A DNA stretch of 64,000 nucleotides from Tannerella sp. oral taxon 808 (GTDB lineage Bacteria > Bacteroidota > Bacteroidia > Bacteroidales > Tannerellaceae), in contig MIQB01000003.1 of NCBI GenBank assembly GCA_002890585.1, positions 1 through 64,000 of the forward strand. Direction: 5' to 3'. The notes beneath the pieces are model-generated. The model was not told the DNA's origin. It ran no database searches and saw nothing but the letters and a program-made list of their open reading frames with translations. The position numbers and the translations under genes are program-made. Below, piece by piece: positions 8,778 to 16,643 of the stretch (positions are counted from its first letter, which is position 1; the number at the start of each line of letters is the position of its first letter).

Positions 8778-9650
8778 ATGACCTCCCCCGTATTCGTCAC
8801 CGGCTCCCGCGGCCAATTGGGCGACGCCATCCGCCGCCGCATAGACCGCTTCCCCGCCTACACCTTCACCCTGACCGACATCGACGAACTCGACCTCTGC
8901 GACAAAAAGGCCGTCCTCGACTTCGTCCGCCGTGGCCGCTACGCCTACATTATCAATTGCGCCGCCTACACCGCCGTCGATCGCGCCGAGAGCGACGCCG
9001 AGAGCTGCATGCGTATCAATCGCGATGCCGTCGGCCATCTCGCCACAGCCGCCCGTGAAGTCAGCGCTCGCATCATCCACATCTCCACCGACTACGTCTT
9101 CGACGGCCGCGCCACCCGCCCCTACCGCGAGGACGACCCCACGTCGCCTACATCCGTCTACGGCCGCACCAAGCTCGCCGGCGAGCAAATCCTGCTCAGG
9201 GAGCTCCCCACCGATGCCGTCATCCTCCGCACCGCCTGGCTCTACTCCGAAGTGGGCAACAACTTCGTCAAGACCATGCTCCGCCTCGGCGCCGAGCGCC
9301 CCGAGATCCGCGTCGTGAACGACCAACTCGGCTCGCCCACCTACGCCGGCGACCTGGCCGAGGCCGTCCTCCGCGTCCTCACCGCGCCCACCTTCCACCC
9401 CGGCATCTATCACTACACCGACGACGGCGTATGCAGCTGGTACGACTTCGCCCGCCACATCCTCCGCGTCGCCCACCCCACGTGCATCATCCGCCCCATC
9501 CCCACCGCGGACTATCCCACACCCGCCGCCCGCCCCGCCTACAGCGTCCTCGACAAGACCCGGATCCGCCAGGCGTACGGCGTCTCCATCCCCCGTTGGC
9601 AAGACAGCCTCGACCGCTGCCTCCAGCATCTGCTTTCAAACAATCAATAG
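8778..9650 (+). CDS. rfbD: dTDP-4-dehydrorhamnose reductase
   Basis: A 290-residue SDR-family enzyme catalysing the last step of dTDP-L-rhamnose synthesis, NAD(P)H-dependent reduction of dTDP-4-dehydrorhamnose. The nucleotide-binding loop is GSRGQLGDAI (about residues 8-17). STDYVFDG and the catalytic Tyr128-x3-Lys132 (SVYGRTKLAGE) are present, as is the RTAWLYSEVGNNFVKTML signature. rfbA/B/C are not in the window. Length is normal. Confidence 0.94.
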   Translation: MTSPVFVTGSRGQLGDAIRRRIDRFPAYTFTLTDIDELDLCDKKAVLDFVRRGRYAYIINCAAYTAVDRAESDAESCMRINRDAVGHLATAAREVSARIIHISTDYVFDGRATRPYREDDPTSPTSVYGRTKLAGEQILLRELPTDAVILRTAWLYSEVGNNFVKTMLRLGAERPEIRVVNDQLGSPTYAGDLAEAVLRVLTAPTFHPGIYHYTDDGVCSWYDFARHILRVAHPTCIIRPIPTADYPTPAARPAYSVLDKTRIRQAYGVSIPRWQDSLDRCLQHLLSNNQ

Positions 9651-9661
9651 AATAAATAAGG

Positions 9662-9810
9662 TATCCGGCCAACTTGGCTGGCGTCCCTTTTCAATCCAAC
9701 ATGTACCCGGCCAGCTTGGCTGGCGTCCCTGACGCCTTGATCTTCTTTTGCTTCTTTTCTTCCATCAAGGGAAGAAAAGAAGACATCAAGGGAAGAAAAG
9801 AAGATAGAAG
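9662..9810. repeat. Short repeats in the rfbD-prfC gap
   Basis: Two 43-bp-spaced copies of 'ccggccaacttggctggcg' (9662, 9705), each with a GCCAA-c-TTGGC-type dyad, are followed by two 21-bp copies of 'catcaagggaagaaaagaag' (9763, 9784). The tail of the gap has degenerate 'gtaactcgtaac' remnants. Confidence 0.7.
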
Positions 9811-9909
9811 CCCGGCCGGATCGCCCGATCATCCAAATAATCATCCCCAATGGGCGAACACTTGAGGTTCACCCCTACTCGTAACTTGTAACCTGTCACT
9901 CGTAACTCA

Positions 9910-11487
9910 ATGACCCTCCAAGACGAAATCCATCGCCGCCGCACCTTCGCCATCATCAGCCACCCCGACGCCGGCAAGACCACCCTGACCGAGAAGCTCC
10001 TCCTCTTCGGCGGCGCCATCCACGTAGCCGGCGCCGTCAAGTCGCACAAGATCCGCCGCACCGCCACCTCCGACTGGATGGAGATCGAGAAGCAACGCGG
10101 CATCTCCGTGGCCACCTCCGCCATGGCCTTCGATTATGAAGGCTACAAGATCAACATCCTCGACACCCCCGGCCACCAAGACTTCGCCGAAGACACATAT
10201 CGCACCCTCACCGCCGTCGACAGCGTCATCATCGTCATCGATGCCGCCAAAGGTGTCGAGACACAGACCCGCAAACTGATGGAAGTCTGCCGCATGCGCA
10301 AGACGCCCGTCATCGTCTTCGTCAACAAGATGGATCGCGAAGGCAAAGCCCCCTTCGACCTCCTCGACGAGATCGAGAGCGAACTCCGCATCACCGTCCG
10401 CCCCTTAAGCTGGCCCATCGAAATGGGCGACCGCTTCAAAGGCGTCTACAACCTCTACGAGCGCCGCCTCGACCTCTACCGCCCCGACAAGCAGGTGGTC
10501 ACCGAGAGCGTAGCCTTCAGCAACCTCACCGACCCCGACCTCGAGCGCCGCATCGGCGAATCGCCCGCTGCCCAGCTCCGCGAAGACATCGAGCTGATCG
10601 AGGGCGTCTACCCAGCCTTCGATCCCGCCACCTACCTCCGTGGCGACGTCGCCCCGGTCTTCTTCGGCTCCGCGCTGAACAACTTCGGCGTCCGCGAGCT
10701 CCTCAACTGCTTCGTCCGCATCGCCCCGCCGCCGCAACCCGTGCAAGCCGTCGAGCGACTCGTCCAGCCTGAGGAGCCAGCCTTCACTGGCTTCGTCTTC
10801 AAGATTCACGCAAACATGGATCCCAACCATCGCAGCTGCATTGCCTTCGTCAAGGTCTGCTCCGGCCGCTTCGAGCGCAACGCCAACTATCGCCACGTGC
10901 GCCTCGACAAGATGATGCGCTTCAGCAGCCCCACGGCCTTCATGGCCCAGAAGAAGGAGGTCGTCGACGAGGCCTTTGCCGGCGATATTGTCGGCCTGCC
11001 CGACACAGGCAACTTCAAAATCGGCGACAGCCTGACCGAGGGCGAGGTGCTTCACTTCAAAGGCCTTCCGCGATTCTCGCCCGAGCTCTTCAAGTACATC
11101 GAGAACGCCGATCCCATGCGCGCCAAGCAGCTCAGCAAAGGCATCGAGCAGTTGATGGACGAGGGCGTGGCGCAGCTCTTCACCAACCGCTTCAATGGCC
11201 GCAAGATCATCGGCGCCGTCGGCCAGTTGCAGTTCGAAGTCATTCAGTATCGCCTCCTCCACGAGTACGGCGCGCAGTGTCGTTGGGATCCGCTCCACCT
11301 CTACAAAGCCTGCTGGATCGATAGCGACGACCCGTCTGCCCTCGAGAGCTTCATGCGCCGCAAAGCCCAATACATGGCCTCCGACCACGAGGGCCGCGAC
11401 GTCTACTTAGCCGATTCGGCTTACGTCCTCACCATGGCGCAGCAGGACTTCCCTGATGTGCGCTTCCACTTCACCTCCGAGTTCTGA
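9910..11487 (+). CDS. prfC: Peptide chain release factor 3
   Basis: A 525-residue translational GTPase that removes RF1/RF2 from the ribosome after peptide release. GTPase motifs: G1 SHPDAGKTT (residues 17-25), G3 DTPGHQDF (from residue 85), G4 NKMD (from residue 139). These are followed by domain II (GFVFKIHANMDPNHR) and the RF3 C-terminal domain ending RFHFTSEF. It is monocistronic, followed by a strong stem-loop at 11525. Confidence 0.96.
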   Translation: MTLQDEIHRRRTFAIISHPDAGKTTLTEKLLLFGGAIHVAGAVKSHKIRRTATSDWMEIEKQRGISVATSAMAFDYEGYKINILDTPGHQDFAEDTYRTLTAVDSVIIVIDAAKGVETQTRKLMEVCRMRKTPVIVFVNKMDREGKAPFDLLDEIESELRITVRPLSWPIEMGDRFKGVYNLYERRLDLYRPDKQVVTESVAFSNLTDPDLERRIGESPAAQLREDIELIEGVYPAFDPATYLRGDVAPVFFGSALNNFGVRELLNCFVRIAPPPQPVQAVERLVQPEEPAFTGFVFKIHANMDPNHRSCIAFVKVCSGRFERNANYRHVRLDKMMRFSSPTAFMAQKKEVVDEAFAGDIVGLPDTGNFKIGDSLTEGEVLHFKGLPRFSPELFKYIENADPMRAKQLSKGIEQLMDEGVAQLFTNRFNGRKIIGAVGQLQFEVIQYRLLHEYGAQCRWDPLHLYKACWIDSDDPSALESFMRRKAQYMASDHEGRDVYLADSAYVLTMAQQDFPDVRFHFTSEF

Positions 11488-11524
11488 TCGACCCGTCCCT
11501 CCTTCACCATCGGGTAACAAAAAA

Positions 11525-11561
11525 GGATCTGCGAATCAGGCGCGCGCCTGTTCACAGATCC
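11525..11561 (+). terminator. Stem-loop after prfC
   Basis: GGATCTG pairs with CAGATCC, with an inner CAGGCGCGCGCCTG palindrome. It lies 38 bases after the prfC stop. There is no long T-tract, so the terminator role is likely rather than certain. Confidence 0.6.
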
Positions 11562-11570
11562 CTTACACAA

Positions 11571-11600
11571 AAACAGCGGAAGGATTTACCCCTCCGCTGT
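11571..11600 (-). terminator. Terminator of the 52-residue gene
   Basis: Read on the minus strand, ACAGCGGAGGGG...TCCGCTGT is followed by TTTTTGT. It lies 62 bases beyond the small gene's stop. Confidence 0.7.
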
Positions 11601-11661
11601 CTTCTCGATAACCACTTTTACAATCATGACCCCACTCCGAAAGGAAGGGGGAATACCATTC

Positions 11662-11820
11662 TCAATTTTTCTCACTGTTTGCCAGCTGCTCTTGCATCTT
11701 CCGGATCTGGGAATTCAAGCGCTGACTCATAAATCCATTGCCTGCGAGGCGATACTTATCGGCCTGGTATTGCAACATGGCCAATTCACGTAAGTTCTGT
11801 TTGCTTGCAATCATTCTCAT
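11662..11820 (-). CDS. 52-residue helical protein, unknown function
   Basis: Start ATG at 11820 (a second ATG is two codons on), stop at 11662. The sequence starts MRMIASKQNLRELAMLQYQA and ends EQLANSEKN, and looks like one or two amphipathic helices rich in Gln, Lys and Leu. It has its own -7 box (TATCTTTGC, 11846-11854), an AAAGGAT ribosome-binding site directly upstream, and a T-tailed terminator at 11571. The full set of signals is strong support that this short frame is a real gene. I do not recognise a family. Confidence 0.75.
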   Translation of the reverse strand: MRMIASKQNLRELAMLQYQADKYRLAGNGFMSQRLNSQIRKMQEQLANSEKN

Positions 11821-11845
11821 AATCTTATCCTTTCAAATATCGCCC

Positions 11846-11854
11846 GCAAAGATA
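11846..11854 (-). promoter_or_regulatory. -7 box of the 52-residue gene
   Basis: TATCTTTGC on the minus strand, 25 bases before the start codon, followed by an AAAGGAT ribosome-binding site, which is unusual for this phylum. Confidence 0.65.
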
Positions 11855-11872
11855 GAGGCGCTGTCCAAAAAA

Positions 11873-11888
11873 CATGTTGTACAACATG
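11873..11888. promoter_or_regulatory. Perfect 16-bp palindrome, possible operator
   Basis: CATGTTGTACAACATG lies between the divergent small gene and the DUF3943 gene, about where the -33 element of the small gene's promoter would be. An operator is inference. Confidence 0.4.
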
Positions 11889-12032
11889 CTTTTAAGGCGA
11901 AAACGGTGCGTTTTTAACAAAATACAGCCCTCTTCGGGGCGTTGTGTAACATATTCATACAAAAACCACCTGCGCAAAGCATCCTCTCGATCGATTGCAT
12001 TAAGAGGGGGCTATCGAGGTAGATCAAACGAC

Positions 12033-13529
12033 ATGAAGTACATCCTTTTTCTCGCCGTGGCCTGTCTATCGCTTATGGGCGCACACGCCGCCATGCCGAC
12101 AGACAGCACCCTGACTGTGAACCAACTGCCGACGGACTCCCTGGCCCGTGACGCGTTCGTCGCCGAGTGCCATCCACGATCCGTCACGGCCGCCGCTGAG
12201 GTGGTGGGCCTCAATCTGGCTGTGTGGAGCTTCAACCGCTTCGTGACAAACGAGGACTTCGCGCGCATCAATGCCCACACCATCCGCACGAACCTCCGCA
12301 GCCTGCCCGTATGGGATACGGATCAGTTCGTGACCAACCTCCTCGCGCACCCCTATCACGGCTCGCTCTACTTCAACGCCGCGCGCGCCTCGGGTCACAC
12401 CTTCTGGCAGTCCGTGCCGTACACCTTTGGTGGCAGCCTGATGTGGGAGTATTTCATGGAGAATGAGCTGCCCTCGGCCAACGATCTGCTCTGTACCACC
12501 CTCGGTGGCATCGAACTGGGCGAGATCACCTTCCGCCTCTCCGACCTGATCATCGACGATCGCCTGAGCGGTTTCCCGCGCGTGGTGCGTGAGGTGGCCG
12601 GCGGACTCGCTTCGCCCATGCGCGGCCTGAATCGCCTGTTGACGGGCGAAGCCTGGCGTGTGCGCGCCACGCGGGGGCAGCTCTTCACGCACGGGCCTGT
12701 TAGGCTATCGCTTTACGGTGGGCCGCGCTTTCTGGCTGAGGAGCGGCGCTCGCGCAACGGCGAGGTGAGCCTCAACTTGGGCTTCCGCCTCACTTACGGC
12801 GAGCTTTTTGGCGACGACTACTATTCGCCCTACGAGTACTTCCGCATCCACGCCTCCTTCGACCTCCTGTCGCATCAGCCCGTCATCTCGCGCGTGAACG
12901 CCATCGCCGCACTTTGGGGGCGTGAAGTCTGGCAGTCAGGTGCCCGCACCCTCTCCGTCGGCGTTTTCCAGCATTTTGATTACTACAACTCGCAGATCCG
13001 CTCGCGTACCGGCCGCCTCGTGGCGCCCTATCGCATTGGTGAGGCGGCAGCCCTTGGTGGCGGGCTCATCTACCTCAGGCGCGCCATCCCCGGCCATCAC
13101 TTCGACATCCGCCACGAGTTTTACGTCAACGGCATCGCCCTCGGGGCCAGCCTGAGCGACTATTTCCACGTCGATAACCGCGACTATAATCTGGGCAGCG
13201 GCTACAGCATTAAAACATACACTGGACTGATATTTCGGAAGTGCTGGGGGTTAGGCCTCCAACTCGAACGATACCACATCTTCACGTGGAAGGGCTACGA
13301 CCCTGCGGTGGATCTCTCCACCGTCGACTATCACCGCCTCAATGTGCAGGGCGACGCGGGCAATGCGCTGTTGGGTGTCTTCACTTCATGCCTCTCTTAC
13401 CACGCACAGCAGGGATGGAATCTTGGTTTGGCGCACAATCTCTACTCCCGCCGCACGAACTATCGCTATCACCCAAACGTGGAGTATGCTACGTCCGATG
13501 TCCTTCTAACGGCCGGTTACACCTTCTAA
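12033..13529 (+). CDS. DUF3943 outer-membrane protein
   Basis: A 498-residue protein with a signal peptide (about residues 1-20, ending GAHA). DUF3943 core features follow: FNRFVTNEDFARIN, a WDTDQFVTNLLAHPYHGSLY stretch, and WEYFMENELPSANDL. A beta-rich C-terminal half ends in VLLTAGYTF, an outer-membrane-like end. The family is found in the Bacteroidota cell envelope and its function is unknown. The ATG at 12033 is chosen because a signal peptide starts there; an earlier in-frame start (11874) would add a non-conserved 53-residue leader. A repeat array follows. Confidence 0.83.
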   Translation: MKYILFLAVACLSLMGAHAAMPTDSTLTVNQLPTDSLARDAFVAECHPRSVTAAAEVVGLNLAVWSFNRFVTNEDFARINAHTIRTNLRSLPVWDTDQFVTNLLAHPYHGSLYFNAARASGHTFWQSVPYTFGGSLMWEYFMENELPSANDLLCTTLGGIELGEITFRLSDLIIDDRLSGFPRVVREVAGGLASPMRGLNRLLTGEAWRVRATRGQLFTHGPVRLSLYGGPRFLAEERRSRNGEVSLNLGFRLTYGELFGDDYYSPYEYFRIHASFDLLSHQPVISRVNAIAALWGREVWQSGARTLSVGVFQHFDYYNSQIRSRTGRLVAPYRIGEAAALGGGLIYLRRAIPGHHFDIRHEFYVNGIALGASLSDYFHVDNRDYNLGSGYSIKTYTGLIFRKCWGLGLQLERYHIFTWKGYDPAVDLSTVDYHRLNVQGDAGNALLGVFTSCLSYHAQQGWNLGLAHNLYSRRTNYRYHPNVEYATSDVLLTAGYTF

Positions 13530-13559
13530 CGGCTCTGTGCAAACAGCCCCCTGACGCTC

Positions 13560-13857
13560 AACAGGCATGCTTTGCGTCACCCACAACGCATGCTTTGCGT
13601 CACCCACAACGCATGCTTTGCGTCACTCACAACGCATGCTTTGCGTCACTCACAACGCAGGCTTTGTGTCACTCACAACGCCTGCTTTGTGTCACCCACA
13701 ACCCAGGCTTAGTGTCATCTCTTAAGCAGGCTTAAGAACACCTCTTAAGCAGGCTTAGCGACACCTCTTAAGCAGGCTTAGTGTCATCTCTTAAGCAGGC
13801 TTAGCGACACTTCTTAAGCAGGCTTAAGAGCACCTCTTAAGTAGGCTTAGTCTATGA
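13560..13857. repeat. 23-bp tandem array that changes sequence midway
   Basis: About 13 contiguous 23-bp units (starts at 13583, 13606, ... 13836). The first half is of the type 'acaacgcatgctttgcgtca'; the second half is 'cttaagcaggcttagcgac'. Each unit has a dyad (ACGCA...TGCGT in the first half, CTTAAGC-ag-GCTTAAG in the second). Intermediate units at 13675-13720 bridge the two types. The first type matches the array at 28990. Confidence 0.92.
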
Positions 13858-13902
13858 GCGCCATTAGGAAGGGTGTCTTCCCCGGTGCGGGGAATGAATT
13901 GC

Positions 13903-13921
13903 TTACATCGAACTCACGTTA
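13903..13921 (+). promoter_or_regulatory. 19-base array-flanking motif, copy 2
   Basis: TTACATCGAACTCACGTTA lies 45 bases after the 23-bp array. Compare 4054-4072 and 63523-63541. Confidence 0.5.
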
Positions 13922-14038
13922 GATAAAACAGCTTTTATAGCGCTCATATTTCCGGATCAGCACCCCCTCTGACGGGGCAGGCAGGCTGAAAACATGAACC
14001 AGTGTAAAAGTTCGATATGGGATTTGTAAAACAGCACC

Positions 14039-14047
14039 TATTTTTGC
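14039..14047 (+). promoter_or_regulatory. -7 box ahead of cobalamin riboswitch 1
   Basis: TATTTTTGC fits TAnnTTTG and lies just before the riboswitch aptamer, so the transcript would start at its 5' edge. Confidence 0.6.
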
Positions 14048-14056
14048 CTCCGTTTC

Positions 14057-14262
14057 GGTGATGCAGCGATCGGCGTCCGCCGCACTGCATGAAAAGGGAA
14101 TCCGGTGTAAGTCTGGAACAGTGCCCGCTACTGTAACACCCGAGAAGGAAAGCCCATCCACACCGGCCACTGAGCCTCCACCGGAGGCGTTGGGAAGGCC
14201 GCTTTCCAGCGACACATAGTCGCAAGGGGTGAAGTCAGGAAACCTGCCGAAAACATATTTCC
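14057..14262 (+). promoter_or_regulatory. Cobalamin riboswitch 1
   Basis: The conserved pieces appear in order: AAAAGGGAATCCGGTG (14092 on), AAGTCTGGAACAGTGCCCGC, CTACTGTAAC, the B12-box-like GCCACTG, and the closing GAAGTCAGGAAACCTGCCGA. It precedes the TonB receptor at 14332 by about 70 bases. Adenosylcobalamin-type aptamers normally shut off the downstream uptake genes when B12 is plentiful. Confidence 0.93.
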
Positions 14263-14331
14263 ACACATAGCACGCACGCCCCGGGGTCAGGGCGGCGAAG
14301 AGATCTAACGATGGCTATATATATATATCGT

Positions 14332-16506
14332 ATGAATAAAAAATACTTAGGAATGATCCTCGCATGGTTGTGCGGGGCAATGACGCTGAGCGCGCAAACA
14401 GGCGTAAGCGGACGCGTGGTGAATGCTGAAACAAACGAGCCGGTGGTGGGCGCGAACATCCGCGTAGACCACAGTCTGACGGGCAGCGTAACGAACACAA
14501 AGGGCGAATTTTCGATCGGCAACCTGCCGGAAGGCACGCATACGCTGAACGTGTCGCACCTGAATTATACAACCGAGGCGCGCGAGGTCAAGACGGGTGA
14601 AACGGACGTCGTGATCCGTCTGCGTGAGAGCGCGATACAGCTCGGGCAGGTGGTGGTGACGGGCACCGGGACACACCACCTGATGAAGAACAGCCCCGTG
14701 CCAGTCAGCGTGATTACAGCACGCGAACTGAGCAACGCGGGCATCACAACGCTCGACGAGGCACTGCAAAAGCTCACTCCCTCCTTCTCCAACATGACCA
14801 ACGGCATGGGTACGGTGCTCAGCCTGAATGGGCTGCCGGAGAAGTACTTCGTCTTCCTCGAAAACGGCCGACGGATGGGGGGCGACGACACGTACGACCG
14901 CATCGACGTCTCGCGCATCAAGCGCATCGAAATACTCAGCGGCGCTTCCTCGGCGCTCTACGGAACGAACGCCGTGGGCGGGGTGGTGAACATCATCACA
15001 AACGATGTGAAGCACGCCGTCAACGTCTCCTCCGACACGCGCTACACCTCGCACGGGCGCTTCACGCAAGCCATCACGGCTGGCATCAACACAGGGCGCT
15101 TCGGCTCCTACACATCCTATCGGCGGCGACAAGCAGAGAGCTGGCAGCTGAGCCCGTATGAGCGAAACAAGAAGGACAGCCTTGTGGAGACACGCAAGGT
15201 GGCCTCGGCCGGTTTCCAATCAGACAACGTCAGCCAGCGCTTCACCTACGACGCCACCGACCGCCTCTCCTTCCGGCTTGGCGGCGGATACTACCGTAAC
15301 ATCACACGCCGCCCCCGCGAAGCCTACGATTACGACCTGCAACACCGCACCTACTCCTGGGGCGCGGGAGTGAAATACCTCATCACCCCCGACGCCTACA
15401 TCACGGCCGATTATCAGGCCGACTTCTTCTCGTCGCGCTACAACTTCCTTAAAGACAGTAAGACGTACAAGATGAAGGCCGACGACGAGCTGGTGCGTAA
15501 ACGCACGCGCAACCAGCAAGTAAACGTGAAGGGCATCTTCAATGTGGACAGTTATAACAAGCTGTCGGTCGGGGTGGAATACTTAGCAGACATGCTCAGC
15601 AGTCAGTCAGAGCACATCAGCCACAAGACGGCCTACACAGCGGCGATCTTTGCGCAAGACGAGATCACGATCACGCGCCGCTTCCGCGCCTTGGCCGGGG
15701 TACGATACCTCTACCATGAAAATTTCAAGAACTACGTCACGCCCAACGTCGCGCTCATGTACGGCCAAGGCGGACTGAACCTCCGCGCCTCCTACGCCGC
15801 CGGATTCCGTGCTCCGACACTCTCGGAGCTCTACGCCTCGGAGACCACCAAGTCAGTTGACCGCATCGTCATTGGCAACCTCAACCTCAAGCCGGAGAAA
15901 AGCGACTATGTCGCGTTCAATGCCGAGTATACCCACAGCCGATTCACCGTCAGCGCGAATGTGTTCTACAACCATATCCGCGACATGATCGACTACCGCA
16001 CCATCGCTACAGGTGCGGAGGCGAAACGGAAGTACGGACACGAAGAGGTGCGTCAACGCGACAACGTCTACAAGGCCGACGTGCGCGGCATCAACCTCTC
16101 CGCTCAAGTCTACCTCGGTGCCGGCTTCCGCCTCGGTGCAGGCTATACCCACCTTGACACGAAGGATGGCGAGACGCATCGCCCCATCGATAAAAGCCTC
16201 CGCAACGCCGCCAATGTCAATGCGCAATGGACACGCACCTGGGGCGCCTACACGATGTACGTCAACTTGAACGGCCGCATCAATAGCGAGCGCTTCTCGA
16301 AGACGTACGGTTACGCACCCGCTTACCAGCTCTGGGATCTGAACACGCGCCACACCTTCACCCTCCGCTCCCTCATCCTCGAGCCGGGCGTAGGCGTAGA
16401 GAACCTCTTCAATTACACCGACGACAGGCCGTACAACTTCAACTACGCCACGCTGACGCCCGGCCGTTCGGTATACATCAGCTTATCTGTGAAATTCAAG
16501 GGATGA
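14332..16506 (+). CDS. TonB-dependent receptor with carboxypeptidase-like N-domain, riboswitch-controlled
   Basis: A 724-residue outer-membrane receptor, presumably for a cobalamin-like or related tetrapyrrole ligand because it is the first gene after a cobalamin riboswitch. A signal peptide (about 1-22, ending LSAQ) is followed by a carboxypeptidase-D regulatory-like domain (about 25-105), a plug domain with GASSALYGTNAVGGVVNIIT, and a 22-strand barrel ending VYISLSVKFKG. The start at 14332 gives a standard signal peptide; an upstream ATG at 14311 adds seven residues. Its stop overlaps an ATG by four bases (ATGA), but the next receptor's likely start is 138 bases on. Confidence 0.9.
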   Translation: MNKKYLGMILAWLCGAMTLSAQTGVSGRVVNAETNEPVVGANIRVDHSLTGSVTNTKGEFSIGNLPEGTHTLNVSHLNYTTEAREVKTGETDVVIRLRESAIQLGQVVVTGTGTHHLMKNSPVPVSVITARELSNAGITTLDEALQKLTPSFSNMTNGMGTVLSLNGLPEKYFVFLENGRRMGGDDTYDRIDVSRIKRIEILSGASSALYGTNAVGGVVNIITNDVKHAVNVSSDTRYTSHGRFTQAITAGINTGRFGSYTSYRRRQAESWQLSPYERNKKDSLVETRKVASAGFQSDNVSQRFTYDATDRLSFRLGGGYYRNITRRPREAYDYDLQHRTYSWGAGVKYLITPDAYITADYQADFFSSRYNFLKDSKTYKMKADDELVRKRTRNQQVNVKGIFNVDSYNKLSVGVEYLADMLSSQSEHISHKTAYTAAIFAQDEITITRRFRALAGVRYLYHENFKNYVTPNVALMYGQGGLNLRASYAAGFRAPTLSELYASETTKSVDRIVIGNLNLKPEKSDYVAFNAEYTHSRFTVSANVFYNHIRDMIDYRTIATGAEAKRKYGHEEVRQRDNVYKADVRGINLSAQVYLGAGFRLGAGYTHLDTKDGETHRPIDKSLRNAANVNAQWTRTWGAYTMYVNLNGRINSERFSKTYGYAPAYQLWDLNTRHTFTLRSLILEPGVGVENLFNYTDDRPYNFNYATLTPGRSVYISLSVKFKG

Positions 16507-16529
16507 GACGGAGACGTTTACATCGCAAC

Positions 16530-16613
16530 GCATCTGCTGCGTTGCCTTCGGCACTTGGCGTTCGGTCATGTGCTTCAGCACACTCCCTCCACTTCGGCCT
16601 CGGACGCCTTGCA
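16530..16613 (-). repeat. Dispersed 85-bp element, copy C, between two receptor genes
   Basis: Inverted copy of the elements at 251 and 764. It lies in frame with the downstream receptor gene, so the frame stays open across it from 16503. A partial relative (CATCTGCTGCGTTGCC) is also at about 19891. Confidence 0.85.
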
Positions 16614-16643
16614 GCTGCATCACGCTGCAAAGTCTCCGGCCGC

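Noticed and set aside
8757..9629. 290-codon frame antisense to rfbD
   Set aside because: A GC-rich shadow of the coding strand; composition is all Val/Gly/Ala/Asp and the plus-strand gene is certain. The same applies to long antisense frames in 10405-11388, 23693-24691 and 36283-37041.
13241..13735. 164-codon frame running from the DUF3943 gene into the 23-bp array
   Set aside because: Its first half is an alternative frame of a real gene and its end is repeat sequence.
16503..16643. N-terminal 47-residue extension of the second receptor
   Set aside because: It is the translation of a dispersed repeat, and a normal signal peptide begins at 16644. It is kept as a question in the findings.
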